Shown here piece after piece: positions 1-9,400 of a DNA stretch of 64,000 bases (positions are counted from its first letter, which is position 1; each line of letters begins with the position of its first letter). The notes under the pieces were generated by a model. That model worked only from the letters and a program-made list of their open reading frames with translations, was not told the DNA's origin and did no database searches. Source of the DNA: Streptomyces sp. NBC_01217 (lineage in GTDB: Bacteria > Actinomycetota > Actinomycetes > Streptomycetales > Streptomycetaceae); assembly GCF_035994185.1 (NCBI RefSeq), contig NZ_CP108538.1:2666001-2730000 (forward strand). Reading direction: 5' to 3'. Both the position numbers and the translations under genes were made by a program.

Positions 1-1694
1 GCCGCGGCATGACCTACCGAGAGCTCGATCGGCGGGCCGACGCGCTGGGCCGTGAGTTGCGGGTCCGCGGGGCCGGCGGACGGCCCCCGGTGGCTTTGCT
101 GATGGAGAGGTCGCCGGAACTGATTGTGGCCATGCTGGCCGTGCTCAAGGCAGGCAGTGCCTACCTCGTGCTCAATCCGGGCGATCCGGACCAGCGGCTG
201 GCCGAGCTGGCGCTCGACGCGAACCTGAGCCTGACCCTCACGAGTGAGCAGCTCTCCGGCCGAGTCCCGGCCGGCCTCGACAGCGTGGTTCTCGACGGCC
301 TGCCGCTGTCGAACACCAGCACGCCGTCGACGCCGCGGGCGCGGCTCACCCCCGACCACCTGGCGTACGTCTGCTACACGTCGGGCTCAACGGGCGCCCC
401 CAAGGGTGTCGGCGTGACCCATCGCGGCGTGGTGCGGCTGGTCCGCGAGGCCGGCTGGATGAGCTTCGGTCCCGAGGATGTCGTGCTGCACGCCGCGTCC
501 CCGTCGTTCGACGCCTGCACGCTGGAGATCTTCGGAGCCCTGTGCAACGGCGGCCGACTGGTGATCCACCCGCCGGGCCGGATTGATCTTGAGGCGCTGT
601 CCCGGACCATCATCGACGAGGGGGTCACCGTGGTGAACCTCCCCACCGGCGTGCTCCACCAGCTGGTTCAGTCCCGGCTCCCGGCCTTCGCCGGCCTGCG
701 GCACGTCGTCACCGGTGGAGACGTGGCCTCGCCGGCCCTGGTCACCCGACTTCTGGAGGCCCATCCGCATCTGCTCTTCACCAACGGGTACGGCCCGACC
801 GAGAACACGACGTTCACCACCTGCTGGACCAGCCGGACGCCGCCCACGACCGACGATGTGCCGATCGGGCAGGCCGTGGACGGCACGCGGGTCACCCTGC
901 TCGATGCCGGTCTGCGCCCGGTAACGGACGGGACCGTGGCCGAACTCTACGCTTCGGGGGCGGGGTTGGCCTGGGGGTACCTTGGCCGTCCGGAGGCAAC
1001 CGCGGAGCGCTTCCTGCCCGATCCGGCCGGCCCTCCCGGTACCCGCATGTACCGCACCGGGGATCTGGTCCGGCAGCTGCCGGACGGTGGTCTGGGCTTC
1101 GTCGGGCGCGCTGACCGCCAGGTGAAGGTCCAGGGCTTCCGAATCGAGCCCGGATCGGTCGAAGCCGCGCTCGCGCAGCAGCCGGAGGTGGTCCAGGCCG
1201 CCGTGGTCGCCGAGCCGGGCCCTGACGGGCATCCACAGCTCATTGCGCACGTGGTGGCCGTCCCGGGCGCCGCCGACGACCTGGGCGCCGTGCTGCGCCG
1301 CAGGCTGCGGGACCGGCTGCCCGCGTACGGCGTTCCTCACGTCGTCCTGGTGCGTTCCGAGCTGCCCCTGGACCGCAACGGCAAGGTGGACCACGCGGCG
1401 CTGGCGACGCATAGACGTACGGTCCGCAACATCGGCACCGTGTACGTGCCGCCGTCGGACGAACTCCAGCGCGATCTGACGGAGTTGTGGGCGGAACTCC
1501 TGGACACCGAGCCGATCGGCATCGAGGACGACTTCTTCGACCTCGGTGGCCACTCGCTGCTCGCCGCCGAGCTGCTGGAGGCCCTTCACGCACGGTTCGA
1601 CGCGGACATCCCCGCGGCCACGCTGTATCTCCACTCGACCGTCGCAGAACTCAGCCTCGCAGTGCGCACGGCACAGCACAGGGAGGTGGCCTGA
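1..1694 (+). CDS. NRPS, adenylation-thiolation (A-T), 5' end outside window
   Basis: Activates an amino acid as its adenylate and loads it on its own carrier protein. The frame is open to the left edge and the first visible Met (position 9) falls inside A-domain core motif A1 (TYREL), so the N-terminus is missing. From that Met, core A3 YTSGSTGAPKGV starts near residue 123 and the carrier motif LGGHSLL has its phosphopantetheine Ser near 516. My hand-aligned specificity residues are D-A-L-N-V-G-G-T-F-K; the GGTF end resembles valine-type pockets, but Asn at position 278 does not, so the substrate is open. There is no condensation or release domain in the visible part. The next gene is a P450, 2 bp downstream. 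Paired A-T and P450 genes often beta-hydroxylate the tethered amino acid (as NikP1/NikQ and NovH/NovI do), which is an inference here. Confidence 0.92.
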   Translation, partial: RGMTYRELDRRADALGRELRVRGAGGRPPVALLMERSPELIVAMLAVLKAGSAYLVLNPGDPDQRLAELALDANLSLTLTSEQLSGRVPAGLDSVVLDGLPLSNTSTPSTPRARLTPDHLAYVCYTSGSTGAPKGVGVTHRGVVRLVREAGWMSFGPEDVVLHAASPSFDACTLEIFGALCNGGRLVIHPPGRIDLEALSRTIIDEGVTVVNLPTGVLHQLVQSRLPAFAGLRHVVTGGDVASPALVTRLLEAHPHLLFTNGYGPTENTTFTTCWTSRTPPTTDDVPIGQAVDGTRVTLLDAGLRPVTDGTVAELYASGAGLAWGYLGRPEATAERFLPDPAGPPGTRMYRTGDLVRQLPDGGLGFVGRADRQVKVQGFRIEPGSVEAALAQQPEVVQAAVVAEPGPDGHPQLIAHVVAVPGAADDLGAVLRRRLRDRLPAYGVPHVVLVRSELPLDRNGKVDHAALATHRRTVRNIGTVYVPPSDELQRDLTELWAELLDTEPIGIEDDFFDLGGHSLLAAELLEALHARFDADIPAATLYLHSTVAELSLAVRTAQHREVA

Positions 1695-1696
1695 TC

Positions 1697-2977
1697 ATGA
1701 CGGTCTCCGACGATTACCAGGCCACCGCAGTGGTCGGCGGCGGCTGCCCGTACCAGCGCGGGGGTGCGGACCTTGCTGACCCTGCCCTGTACAGCGGGCA
1801 GGATCCGCACGCCGTGTGGACCGCGCTGCGTCAGCACGACCCGGTGAGCCGGCATGTCCTGGATGGGACGCCTTACTGGTCGGTCACCCGTTACGCGGAC
1901 GCCGACGCAGTCCTGCGCAACCACGCGACGTTCACCTCCGAGCAGGGAACGCTGCTCTATCTGCTCGGCCGCGGTGACCCGGCAGGTGGCCACCAGATGG
2001 CAGCCACGGATCCGCCGCGTCACACGGCGCTGCGGGAGCCCCTTCAAAGGGCCCTGGCGGTCAAGCCGACCCTGGCTCGGCGTGAGCAGATCAGGCAGGT
2101 GGTCGTCGACCTGCTCGCGCCGCTGGCCGACGGAGGCGAGTACGACCTGGCCGCGGCCATGACCAGGCTCCCGATGGCCGTGGCCGGTGTGCTCATGGGA
2201 TTGCCGACGGCGGACTGGCCACGACTGATCGAACTGACCACGGCGTCGGTAGCGCCCGAGGACCCTCGATTCCACCAGGGCCGCGATCAGCGAGCGGTGC
2301 TCAACGCCTCCCACCGCGAGCTGTTCGCCTATTTCCACGACGTGGTCCGGCACCGCCGCGCCGCAGAACCGGGCGACGACCTGGTCAGCCTGTTGCTCGG
2401 CATGGAGCTCGATGGTCGTCGGCTGACGGTTGGTGAGGTGACGTCGAACTGCTACAGCCTGCTCCTCGGCGCCAATGTGACCACAGCGCAGGTGCCGGTG
2501 AGCGCGCTGGCCGAACTGATGGGGACTCCCGCACTCGACGACTGGGCGGACCACCCGGAGCTGCTTCAGAGCGGGGTCGACGAAGCACTGCGCTGGGCGA
2601 CGCCGACGACCCACTTCGTCCGCTACGCGACAACGGACGTGCTGCTGCGGGGGCGGCGGATCGAGGCGGGCGATGCGGTGGCGGTCTGGCTCGGCTCGGC
2701 CAACCGTGACGAGGAGACCTTCAAAGATCCCTTCACCTTCGATGTGCGCCGCAGGCCGAACAAGCACCTTGCCTTCGGTATCGGTCCGCACTACTGCGTG
2801 GGCCACACCGTGGCAAAAGTGACCCTACGGCTCCTGTTTGCCGAGCTGTTCAGTCGGTTCACCGACCTGGCGCCTTCCGGACCCGGCGAACGACTGCACT
2901 CCAACACTATCTACGGATGGACCAGCATGCCTATCACCGCGAAGCTCCGCAGCCACCGCCGACCTGCGGCCTACTGA
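1697..2977 (+). CDS. Cytochrome P450 (1 of 2), probable hydroxylase of a carrier-bound amino acid
   Basis: Class I bacterial P450, about 426 residues, the usual length. Signatures are the I-helix stretch LLLGANVTTAQV, the ExxR-region sequence EALRWATP and the heme loop FGIGPHYCVGHTV, whose axial ligand is Cys367. I chose the ATG two bases after the stop of the A-T gene: an upstream in-frame extension exists but lies wholly within the NRPS gene. Redox partners are not encoded nearby. Position beside a stand-alone A-T didomain suggests it oxidises the tethered aminoacyl group, often at the beta carbon; the actual site cannot be read from the sequence. Confidence 0.92.
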   Translation: MTVSDDYQATAVVGGGCPYQRGGADLADPALYSGQDPHAVWTALRQHDPVSRHVLDGTPYWSVTRYADADAVLRNHATFTSEQGTLLYLLGRGDPAGGHQMAATDPPRHTALREPLQRALAVKPTLARREQIRQVVVDLLAPLADGGEYDLAAAMTRLPMAVAGVLMGLPTADWPRLIELTTASVAPEDPRFHQGRDQRAVLNASHRELFAYFHDVVRHRRAAEPGDDLVSLLLGMELDGRRLTVGEVTSNCYSLLLGANVTTAQVPVSALAELMGTPALDDWADHPELLQSGVDEALRWATPTTHFVRYATTDVLLRGRRIEAGDAVAVWLGSANRDEETFKDPFTFDVRRRPNKHLAFGIGPHYCVGHTVAKVTLRLLFAELFSRFTDLAPSGPGERLHSNTIYGWTSMPITAKLRSHRRPAAY

Positions 2978-2992
2978 AACCAGGCGGAGGAC

Positions 2993-3808
2993 ATGAAGCC
3001 GATGCCGACTACCGGCCGACGCGCCCGTTGGTTCCCGAAGGAACCGCTTCCTGACGCACCCGCGCGCGTATTCCTGCTGCCCTACTCGGGCTGCGGCGCC
3101 TCGATGTACCGCCACTGGCCGACCGAGTACGGCGGTGTCAACTTCGTCCCGGTGCAGCTGCCGGGCCGGGAGAACCGCCTCAGAGAACAGCCCTTCAAGA
3201 GCTACCAGGAACTCGGGAGCGTGCTCTCCGAAGTCCTCTCTCCCTACCTGGACCGACCGTACGCCCTGTTCGGCCACTGCAGCGCGGCGCTCGCCGCCTA
3301 CGAGGTCGCGCGGCAGACCATCGACCGGGGCGGGCCCGCACCGACACGGCTGTACGTCTCCTCCGAGGTCGCCCCGCAGGACGGCCCCCACGGACGGCAC
3401 CTCCAGATGAACGACGACGAACTCGCAGAGGAGTTGCGCACGCTTGTGGTGCAGCTCGGCGGTACGCCAGTGCCGACGCTCATCGACATGACGCTCGGCG
3501 TGCTGCGGGGAGACATCGAGGTCAACCGGCGTTACCACGTGGCCGATCCGGTCAAGCTGCCTTGTCCCATCACGGCCATCGGCTGGAGTGGCGACATCGG
3601 CATGGAGCCCGAGCTGATGGGCGGCTGGTCCGCCTGCGGAAACAGTGAGCAGGTTGTCTTCGAGGGGGGCCACTACAGCTTCATGGAGGGCCCTGAGACC
3701 TTGCTGCGGCTCATGGTGGACGGGCTCGGGATGGGCCTGTCAGAACTCGACACTGCCGCCATGAGCGGCACCGAACGGGCTGTAGTAAGGGGTGGACTGG
3801 GATGCTGA
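2993..3808 (+). CDS. Type II thioesterase with Cys in the nucleophile elbow
   Basis: Alpha/beta hydrolase of the external NRPS/PKS thioesterase family (271 residues, typical), which normally clears misprimed or stalled carrier proteins. Family landmarks are LLPYSGCGASMYRHWP near the N-terminus, the elbow FGHCSAALAAYEVAR, an acidic-turn region GWSGDIGMEPE and the C-terminal His in FEGGHYSF. The elbow is unusual: the canonical GHSMG reads GHCSA, so the catalytic Ser is Cys96 and the second Gly is Ala. Cys nucleophiles are known in some NRPS TE domains that form strained rings, so it may be more than an editor. A second in-frame ATG lies 9 bp downstream. The stop overlaps the start of the carbamoyltransferase gene by 7 bp. 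Confidence 0.9.
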   Translation: MKPMPTTGRRARWFPKEPLPDAPARVFLLPYSGCGASMYRHWPTEYGGVNFVPVQLPGRENRLREQPFKSYQELGSVLSEVLSPYLDRPYALFGHCSAALAAYEVARQTIDRGGPAPTRLYVSSEVAPQDGPHGRHLQMNDDELAEELRTLVVQLGGTPVPTLIDMTLGVLRGDIEVNRRYHVADPVKLPCPITAIGWSGDIGMEPELMGGWSACGNSEQVVFEGGHYSFMEGPETLLRLMVDGLGMGLSELDTAAMSGTERAVVRGGLGC

Positions 3809-5376
3809 TTCTTTCGTTCAAAGAAGGTCACGACGGGGCGGTCTCGGCGATTGAGGACGGGCGGCTGCTCTTCTCGCTGGAGGCCGAGAAGGACTCGTTT
3901 CCGCGCTATTCCTCGCTCACCGCTGATGTGTTGCTCAACGCGGTGGAACGGCTCGATCGGCTGCCGGACATCGTGGCAGTCGGCGGTTGGGTGAAGGGCG
4001 ACCGTGCCTCCAACCCACCTTCCCGGACTGGATACTTCGGCGTGGGTGAGGGCTCGGTCTCAGATGTGGCCGGCCGGTTCCTCGGTCGCGACGTACGCAT
4101 CTTCTCGTCCTCGCACGAGCGGTCACACATCATGGCGGCCTACGGCATGTCGCCGATCCCGGCCGGCCAGCCCGCCTACTGCCTGGTCTGGGAGGGGAAC
4201 ATCGGTTCCTTCTACCGCATCGACGAGGCCGGCAGGGTGACGCACCTGCAACAGGTGATGTCGGATCCGGGCAACAAGTACGCCTTCCTGTTCGGCCTGG
4301 CCGACCGCGGTCTGGCCAAGAGCAAGGGCACGCTGCGTCTCCAGGACGCCGGCAAGCAGATGGCCCTGACCGGTTTCGCCAACCCTGCGGCCATGACAGA
4401 CAGCGAGCGCGAGGTCATCGAGTTCATCCTTGCGCAGGGCGAGATCGTGGCCGAACTGGGTAAGGAGGACATGACCTGGTCGCCCTTCCACAACATCGGC
4501 CTTGAGTCACAGGAATACAAGAACCTGGCCGCCAAGTTCTCCGACGCGATCTTCGACCGGTTCCACTCGTATGCGAAGCAGCATCTCACCGAGGGGCTTC
4601 CGCTCCTGATCTCGGGCGGCTGCGGCCTCAATTGCGAGTGGAACCGGCGTTGGAGCGAGAGCGGCCTCTTCTCCAGCGTCTTCGTACCGCCGTGCCCCAA
4701 CGACAGCGGCTCGTCGCTGGGGACGGCCATCGACGCCCAGCACCACTACACCGGTACCGCGGCGGTGGAATGGGACGTCTACGCCGGCGCCCCCTTCGTC
4801 GAGGACACGCCCTTCGACCCGGCCCAGTACGACACCCGACCGCTCGACTACGCGGAGGTGGCGAAGTTCATCGCTGACGGCAACATCATCGGCTGGGCCC
4901 GCGAACGTTGGGAGGTGGGCCCCCGGGCGCTGGGAAACCGATCCATCCTGGCCGCTCCGTTCACCGCGGATACGACCGCGCGGCTCAACAAGATCAAGCA
5001 GCGGGAGGGCTACCGGCCCATCGCCCCCATATGCCTGGAAGAGGACGCCCCGCGCTGGTTCCGCGGCCCGATGCCCGACCCCTACATGCTCTACTTCAGC
5101 AGCGTTCTGTCCGAGGACCTCAAGGCCGTGACACATGTGGACGGAACGGCCCGTACGCAGACCGTCACAGCGGAGCAGAACCCGGGGATCGCCGCACTCC
5201 TCACCGCGTTCCGCGACATCACCGGATTCAGCGTGCTGTGCAACACATCGTTGAACTTCTCCGGTACGGGGTTCATCAACCGGACGAGTGACCTGATCCG
5301 GTACGGCGAAGAGCACGGGCTCGACGGCTATGTGGTCGGAGAGACGTTCGTGACTCGGCGCATACCAAAGATCTGA
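3802..5376 (+). CDS. O-carbamoyltransferase, NodU/CmcH/TobZ family
   Basis: Transfers a carbamoyl group from carbamoyl phosphate, through a carbamoyl-adenylate, to a hydroxyl of a natural product. The 524-residue protein has the Kae1-like N-terminal half, with SFKEGHDGAVSAIEDG at the start and the metal-binding HxxxH in SSHERSHIMAAYG (His105/His109). Next come the nucleotide-binding region GGCGLNCEWNRRW and PNDSGSSLGTA, and the C-terminal carbamoyltransferase motif EVGPRALGNRSILAAP. The start ATG overlaps the thioesterase stop (ATGCTGA), so translation is coupled. This family makes O-carbamates, unlike the ornithine-transcarbamylase-type VioL of viomycin. The acceptor is probably a hydroxyl made by a P450 or the 2OG oxygenase of this cluster (inference). 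Confidence 0.93.
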   Translation: MLILSFKEGHDGAVSAIEDGRLLFSLEAEKDSFPRYSSLTADVLLNAVERLDRLPDIVAVGGWVKGDRASNPPSRTGYFGVGEGSVSDVAGRFLGRDVRIFSSSHERSHIMAAYGMSPIPAGQPAYCLVWEGNIGSFYRIDEAGRVTHLQQVMSDPGNKYAFLFGLADRGLAKSKGTLRLQDAGKQMALTGFANPAAMTDSEREVIEFILAQGEIVAELGKEDMTWSPFHNIGLESQEYKNLAAKFSDAIFDRFHSYAKQHLTEGLPLLISGGCGLNCEWNRRWSESGLFSSVFVPPCPNDSGSSLGTAIDAQHHYTGTAAVEWDVYAGAPFVEDTPFDPAQYDTRPLDYAEVAKFIADGNIIGWARERWEVGPRALGNRSILAAPFTADTTARLNKIKQREGYRPIAPICLEEDAPRWFRGPMPDPYMLYFSSVLSEDLKAVTHVDGTARTQTVTAEQNPGIAALLTAFRDITGFSVLCNTSLNFSGTGFINRTSDLIRYGEEHGLDGYVVGETFVTRRIPKI

Positions 5377-5434
5377 GCACTTGATCCCTCGGGCCGAAAA
5401 CCCGATTCCCCCGACCCGTCGTAGGAGCACAGAA

Positions 5435-6274
5435 ATGCAGCAGCAGACAATGAACAAAGTATCCGGCCTCCAGGCGGACAGCGAGTTCTTCCGCTTCGAG
5501 GAACGGGACGAGCTCGACTACCAACTGGTGCTTGACGTCCTGCACGGCAGGCGGCTGGGAGTCATCTTCCGCAATGTCATACCGTCGCCCGCGCGGAAGG
5601 AGCTGACCGACCGGTTCTGGCGCAGTCCGGCGCTGGAGCACCGGGAGGGCGAGCCCTCGCACTACGTGGGCGCTTACCACTGGAACAAGTCGACTACGGC
5701 CTACCTGGATGAGGCGGCCGAGGTCATCAAGGACGTCAAGGCAGTGATCGACACGCCGGACTCGCCCTATACGACCTTCCGTCAGGGCGTGGCGCAGGCT
5801 CTGGCGCAGGAAGGCGCAACCCTTCGGGTGGCAGAGAAGGACGGACGCTCGGCGTGCCCGGCACTGATCCGGGCCTGGGACCAGCCGGGGGAGTTCTCGC
5901 TGGATCCGCACGAGGACTCGGCCCAATGCCAGGATCCGCGACAGGTGGGCTTCGAGATCCAGAACGTCATCCAACACAGCATCTGTGCTGTGAACATGTG
6001 CATCGAGCACACGGCGGGTGGGCGTCTGGTCGTCTGGAACATCCGCCCGGACAACGAGGCCCGGCGGGCCCTGGGGATCGAACTGACCGGCATTCCTTAT
6101 CCGTCGGAATCGCTCGCGGAGTTCGACGAAATCCGCCTGGACATACGTGAGGGCGATATCTACGCCTTCAATGGGGCCTTCGTGCACGCGGTCGACGCCA
6201 ACACGGGGAACCGGTCCACGGTGTCGTACATCATGGGCTTCACCGGCGCGCACTCGGTCGTGAGCTGGACGTAG
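5435..6274 (+). CDS. Non-heme Fe(II)/2-oxoglutarate-dependent oxygenase, amino acid hydroxylase candidate
   Basis: The 279-residue protein has a plausible facial triad: His159-x-Asp161 in DPHEDSAQC and His251 in GAFVHAVDA, with Arg260 nine residues later as the expected 2OG carboxylate ligand. Asp (not Gly) at the second position predicts hydroxylation or desaturation rather than halogenation. I chose ATG 5435 because AGGAG lies 7 bp upstream; a longer frame from 5381 has no ribosome site. It is shorter than, and does not look like, the clavaminate-synthase-type arginine hydroxylase VioC, but because a VioD-like cyclase is encoded downstream it is the best candidate in the window for making 3-hydroxyarginine. 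It may instead belong to the small BesD-like amino acid hydroxylase group; I could not test this. Confidence 0.75.
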   Translation: MQQQTMNKVSGLQADSEFFRFEERDELDYQLVLDVLHGRRLGVIFRNVIPSPARKELTDRFWRSPALEHREGEPSHYVGAYHWNKSTTAYLDEAAEVIKDVKAVIDTPDSPYTTFRQGVAQALAQEGATLRVAEKDGRSACPALIRAWDQPGEFSLDPHEDSAQCQDPRQVGFEIQNVIQHSICAVNMCIEHTAGGRLVVWNIRPDNEARRALGIELTGIPYPSESLAEFDEIRLDIREGDIYAFNGAFVHAVDANTGNRSTVSYIMGFTGAHSVVSWT

Positions 6275-6360
6275 TCGACGACACGAGACCAATGAGGTAG
6301 CCAGCGCAAGCGGCGCCCGGCACCCAGAACGCACCCGGCATTCGCCGTCCGGTTCCCCCT

Positions 6361-6413
6361 GCTGTCCGGCGTGCCCGCACCAGCGTCGAACGCGGGCGGG
6401 CACGGCGGACAGC
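6361..6413 (+). terminator. Strong intra-operon hairpin (terminator or attenuator)
   Basis: Arms GCTGTCCGGCGTGCCCGC (6361-6378) and GCGGGCACGGCGGACAGC (6396-6413) pair at 17 of 18 positions around a 17-nt loop. It lies in the only sizeable gap (178 bp) of the NRPS gene run, 40 bp before the A-T-C NRPS start. There is no clear U-tract, as is usual in Streptomyces. Confidence 0.6.
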
Positions 6414-6452
6414 GCATCCTCCGCCACACGGTCCGACACGAGGAAGAAAAAC

Positions 6453-9400
6453 ATGCAGCAGCGAGCCGACACGCTCGGGGAACGGCCGGGACGTCCCCCG
6501 GAGGCGCCTGCGGTCTGCGTCCACGACGTTTTCTCCGCACAGGCACGCCGGAACCCGGGTGCCACAGCCGTCCTTTCGAGTTCCGCCGCAGGACCCACAG
6601 CAGACCATGCCGAGCAGCTGACCTTTGCCGAGCTTGACGCACTGTCGAACCAGCTCGCGCACCGGCTGTCAAACCTTGGTCTGCGCCCCGAAGACCGGGT
6701 CGCCGTCTGCCTGGAACCCTCTCCAGCGCTGGCCGTGGCCCTCCTCGGAATCATAAAGGCGGGTGCCGCATACGTACCGCTGGACTCCGGTTATCCGGCC
6801 GAGCGGCTGCGCTACCTCCTGGACGACTCCGGGGCCAAGGCCGTCGTCGCCGACGCGGGCACCGTGGCCGTTCTGCCGGCGACCGACGCACCCACGATTC
6901 TGCTGGACGAGCGGTTCGAGAGACTGGCGGCCCTGCCGTCCACACCTCCAGCCTCGGCAGCCTGCCCCGACGGCGCGGTCTGCATCATCTACACATCCGG
7001 CTCGACCGGCGCCCCCAAGGGGGTGACGATCACTCACCGGGGGCTGGTGAACCTGGCCCGGGCCGCCGCTGCCGAGTTCGGCCTCGGCCCAGGGGACCGC
7101 TTCCTCCAACTGGCCTCGATCAGTTTCTCCGCAGCGCTGGAGGAGATCTTCCCGGCGCTGCTGAACGGTGCCACCGTCATCCTGGCCGGGTATCGGCGCG
7201 CGCTGCCCAGCGTGCCGCACTTCCTGGAGGTCCTGGAGCGGCACCAGGTGACAGGCTTCGAAATCACCACGGCCTACTGGCACCAGCTGGTTGACGAGTT
7301 GGAGGAGGACAAGAGCTTCCTGCCCAGCTCGCTACGGTTCGTCGTCATGGGCGGCGACCGTGTCCGCCCGGACCGCGTGCTGGCATGGCGCCGACAGGGC
7401 GTACCACTGGTCCACGTATACGGACCGACCGAGTCCACGGCCACGGCGACTTACCACCACAGCGCCAAGGTCGCGGAGCGCTGCGACGGCCTGCTCCCCA
7501 TCGGGACCGCGATCGACGGCGCGACGGTCCACGTGCTCGACCCGGCGATGGCCACGGTGCTGCCCGGCGAGGCCGGTGAGGTGTACGTCGGCGGCGCGGC
7601 ATTGGCGCGCGGTTATCTGGGGTCGCCGGCGAAAACGGCCGAGCGCTTCGTCCCCGATCCGTTCGGGCAGCCGGGTTCCCGGCTCTACCGCACCGGCGAC
7701 CTGGCGCGGCGCCTTGCCGACGGGCAGTTGCAGTTCCTGGGGCGCACGGACAACCAGATCAAGATCCGCGGAGTTCGCATAGAGCCCGGTGAGGTGGAGG
7801 CGGCCCTGCGTCAGCATCCACAGGTGGGGCAGGCCGTGGTCACCCTGCGCCGTGACCCCGCAGGTGCGGACAGTGACCGGCTCATGGCCCACCTCGTGCC
7901 GGCGGTGGAGCTTGTCCAGGACGAGGCCGACACCCTGCCCGACAGGGTTCGGCGATATCTGAGCGAACGGCTGCCTGCGCACCTGGTACCCACCGAGTAC
8001 CTGCTGATAGACGCGCTGCCGCTCACCGCCCACGGCAAAATCGACTATGCGGTGCTGCCCGTGGTCCCCGCGCAGCGTGACGACAAGGCCGCAGCGACTG
8101 CTGATCCGCTCACGGGCGCGGCCGCCGAGCTCGCCGACATCTGGGCGGCGGTTCTCCGGATCGAAACGGTGCACGGCGACGACTCGTTTACGAGCCTGGG
8201 CGGCAATTCGCTTCAGGCTGCAAGGGTCATCGCCAAGGTCAGGCGCCGTTACGGCGTGCCCGTATCGCCCGCCGACCTGCTCAATGGGGCTACATTGCGC
8301 AGCTTCGCCGCGCTGGTCGACGAGCGGCTGCGCACAGCCGATGCCTCCGGCCCGGACCGGGCCGGAACAGTCGGCTCCTGGTCGCAACGGCGCGCCATGG
8401 TCGAACGCTCCCTCGCCGCACGCACCGGCGGCCGTCGCGCGTCTCCGATTTCCGTGTCGCAGCAAGGCCTGTGGGTGCTCAGCAGACTGGCCCCCGACGT
8501 TCCGCTCTACAACGAGGCCTGGCAGTGCCGGCTGTCCGGTCCGCTCGCCCATGACATCTTCGCGCGTGCGCTGACAGCCGTCGCCGAACACCACGAGGCC
8601 CTTCGCACGACCTTCGGGGACCTGGCAGGTGAGCCGGTCCAGTACGTCTCCGCTGTGCCTGCACACACCTTGCGGTTCGTCGACGTCAGTCAGGAGCCGG
8701 ACCGGGGCGAATCCCTGTGCGCGACGGAAGTCCGTACACCGTTGGACCCAGTCGAAGGACCGGTCCTGCGTGTGCTGGTCCTCTCTCACTCCCCGACTGA
8801 GCACACCCTCGTCTTCACCGTCCACCACCTGATCTTCGACGGGATCTCGAAGCAGATACTCATCGACGAACTCGGAAGGCTTTACGCCGCGTTCCGGAGC
8901 GGCGCCGCCGATCCGCTGCCCGAACCACCTTGCCATTACGGGGACTTCGCACTGTGGCAGCGCGCGCATCTGCAGGGGGCGGAGCTCGACCGGCTGCTCG
9001 CCCACTGGCGCGCCCGGCTGACCGAGTCGCCGGCGCCGTCAGCCTCATTGCCCACCGACCGGCCAGTCCCGCCGACGGCCCGCCACGACGGAGCGCGCCT
9101 TGAGCGGCAGCTGCCGGCTTCGGTGCAGACCGCAGTGGCCCGCCTGGCTCGCCGGCAGGGCGTGACGCCCTTCATGGTTCTGCTCAGCGCCTTCTACTGC
9201 CTGCTCCACCAACGCACTGGCAAGGACGACCTGACCGTCGGCACGCCCATGGCCAACCGTGCGGCCCCTGACGCCGAGAACATCGTCGGATACGTCAGCA
9301 ACACAGTCGTCCTGCGGACCACTCTCAGCGGCGACAACAGCTTCCAGGAGCTGCTCACACGCGTCCGCGAAGTGTCTCTCGATGCATACGCCCACCAAGC

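Noticed and set aside
387..1679. Long open frame on the minus strand opposite the first NRPS gene
   Set aside because: Third-position GC bias of the + strand gene keeps the antisense frame open; no domain, start site or family signature.
5435..6274. Naming the 2OG oxygenase as VioC (arginine 3-hydroxylase)
   Set aside because: It is too short and its motifs do not look like the clavaminate-synthase-type VioC; only the pathway context supports an Arg substrate.
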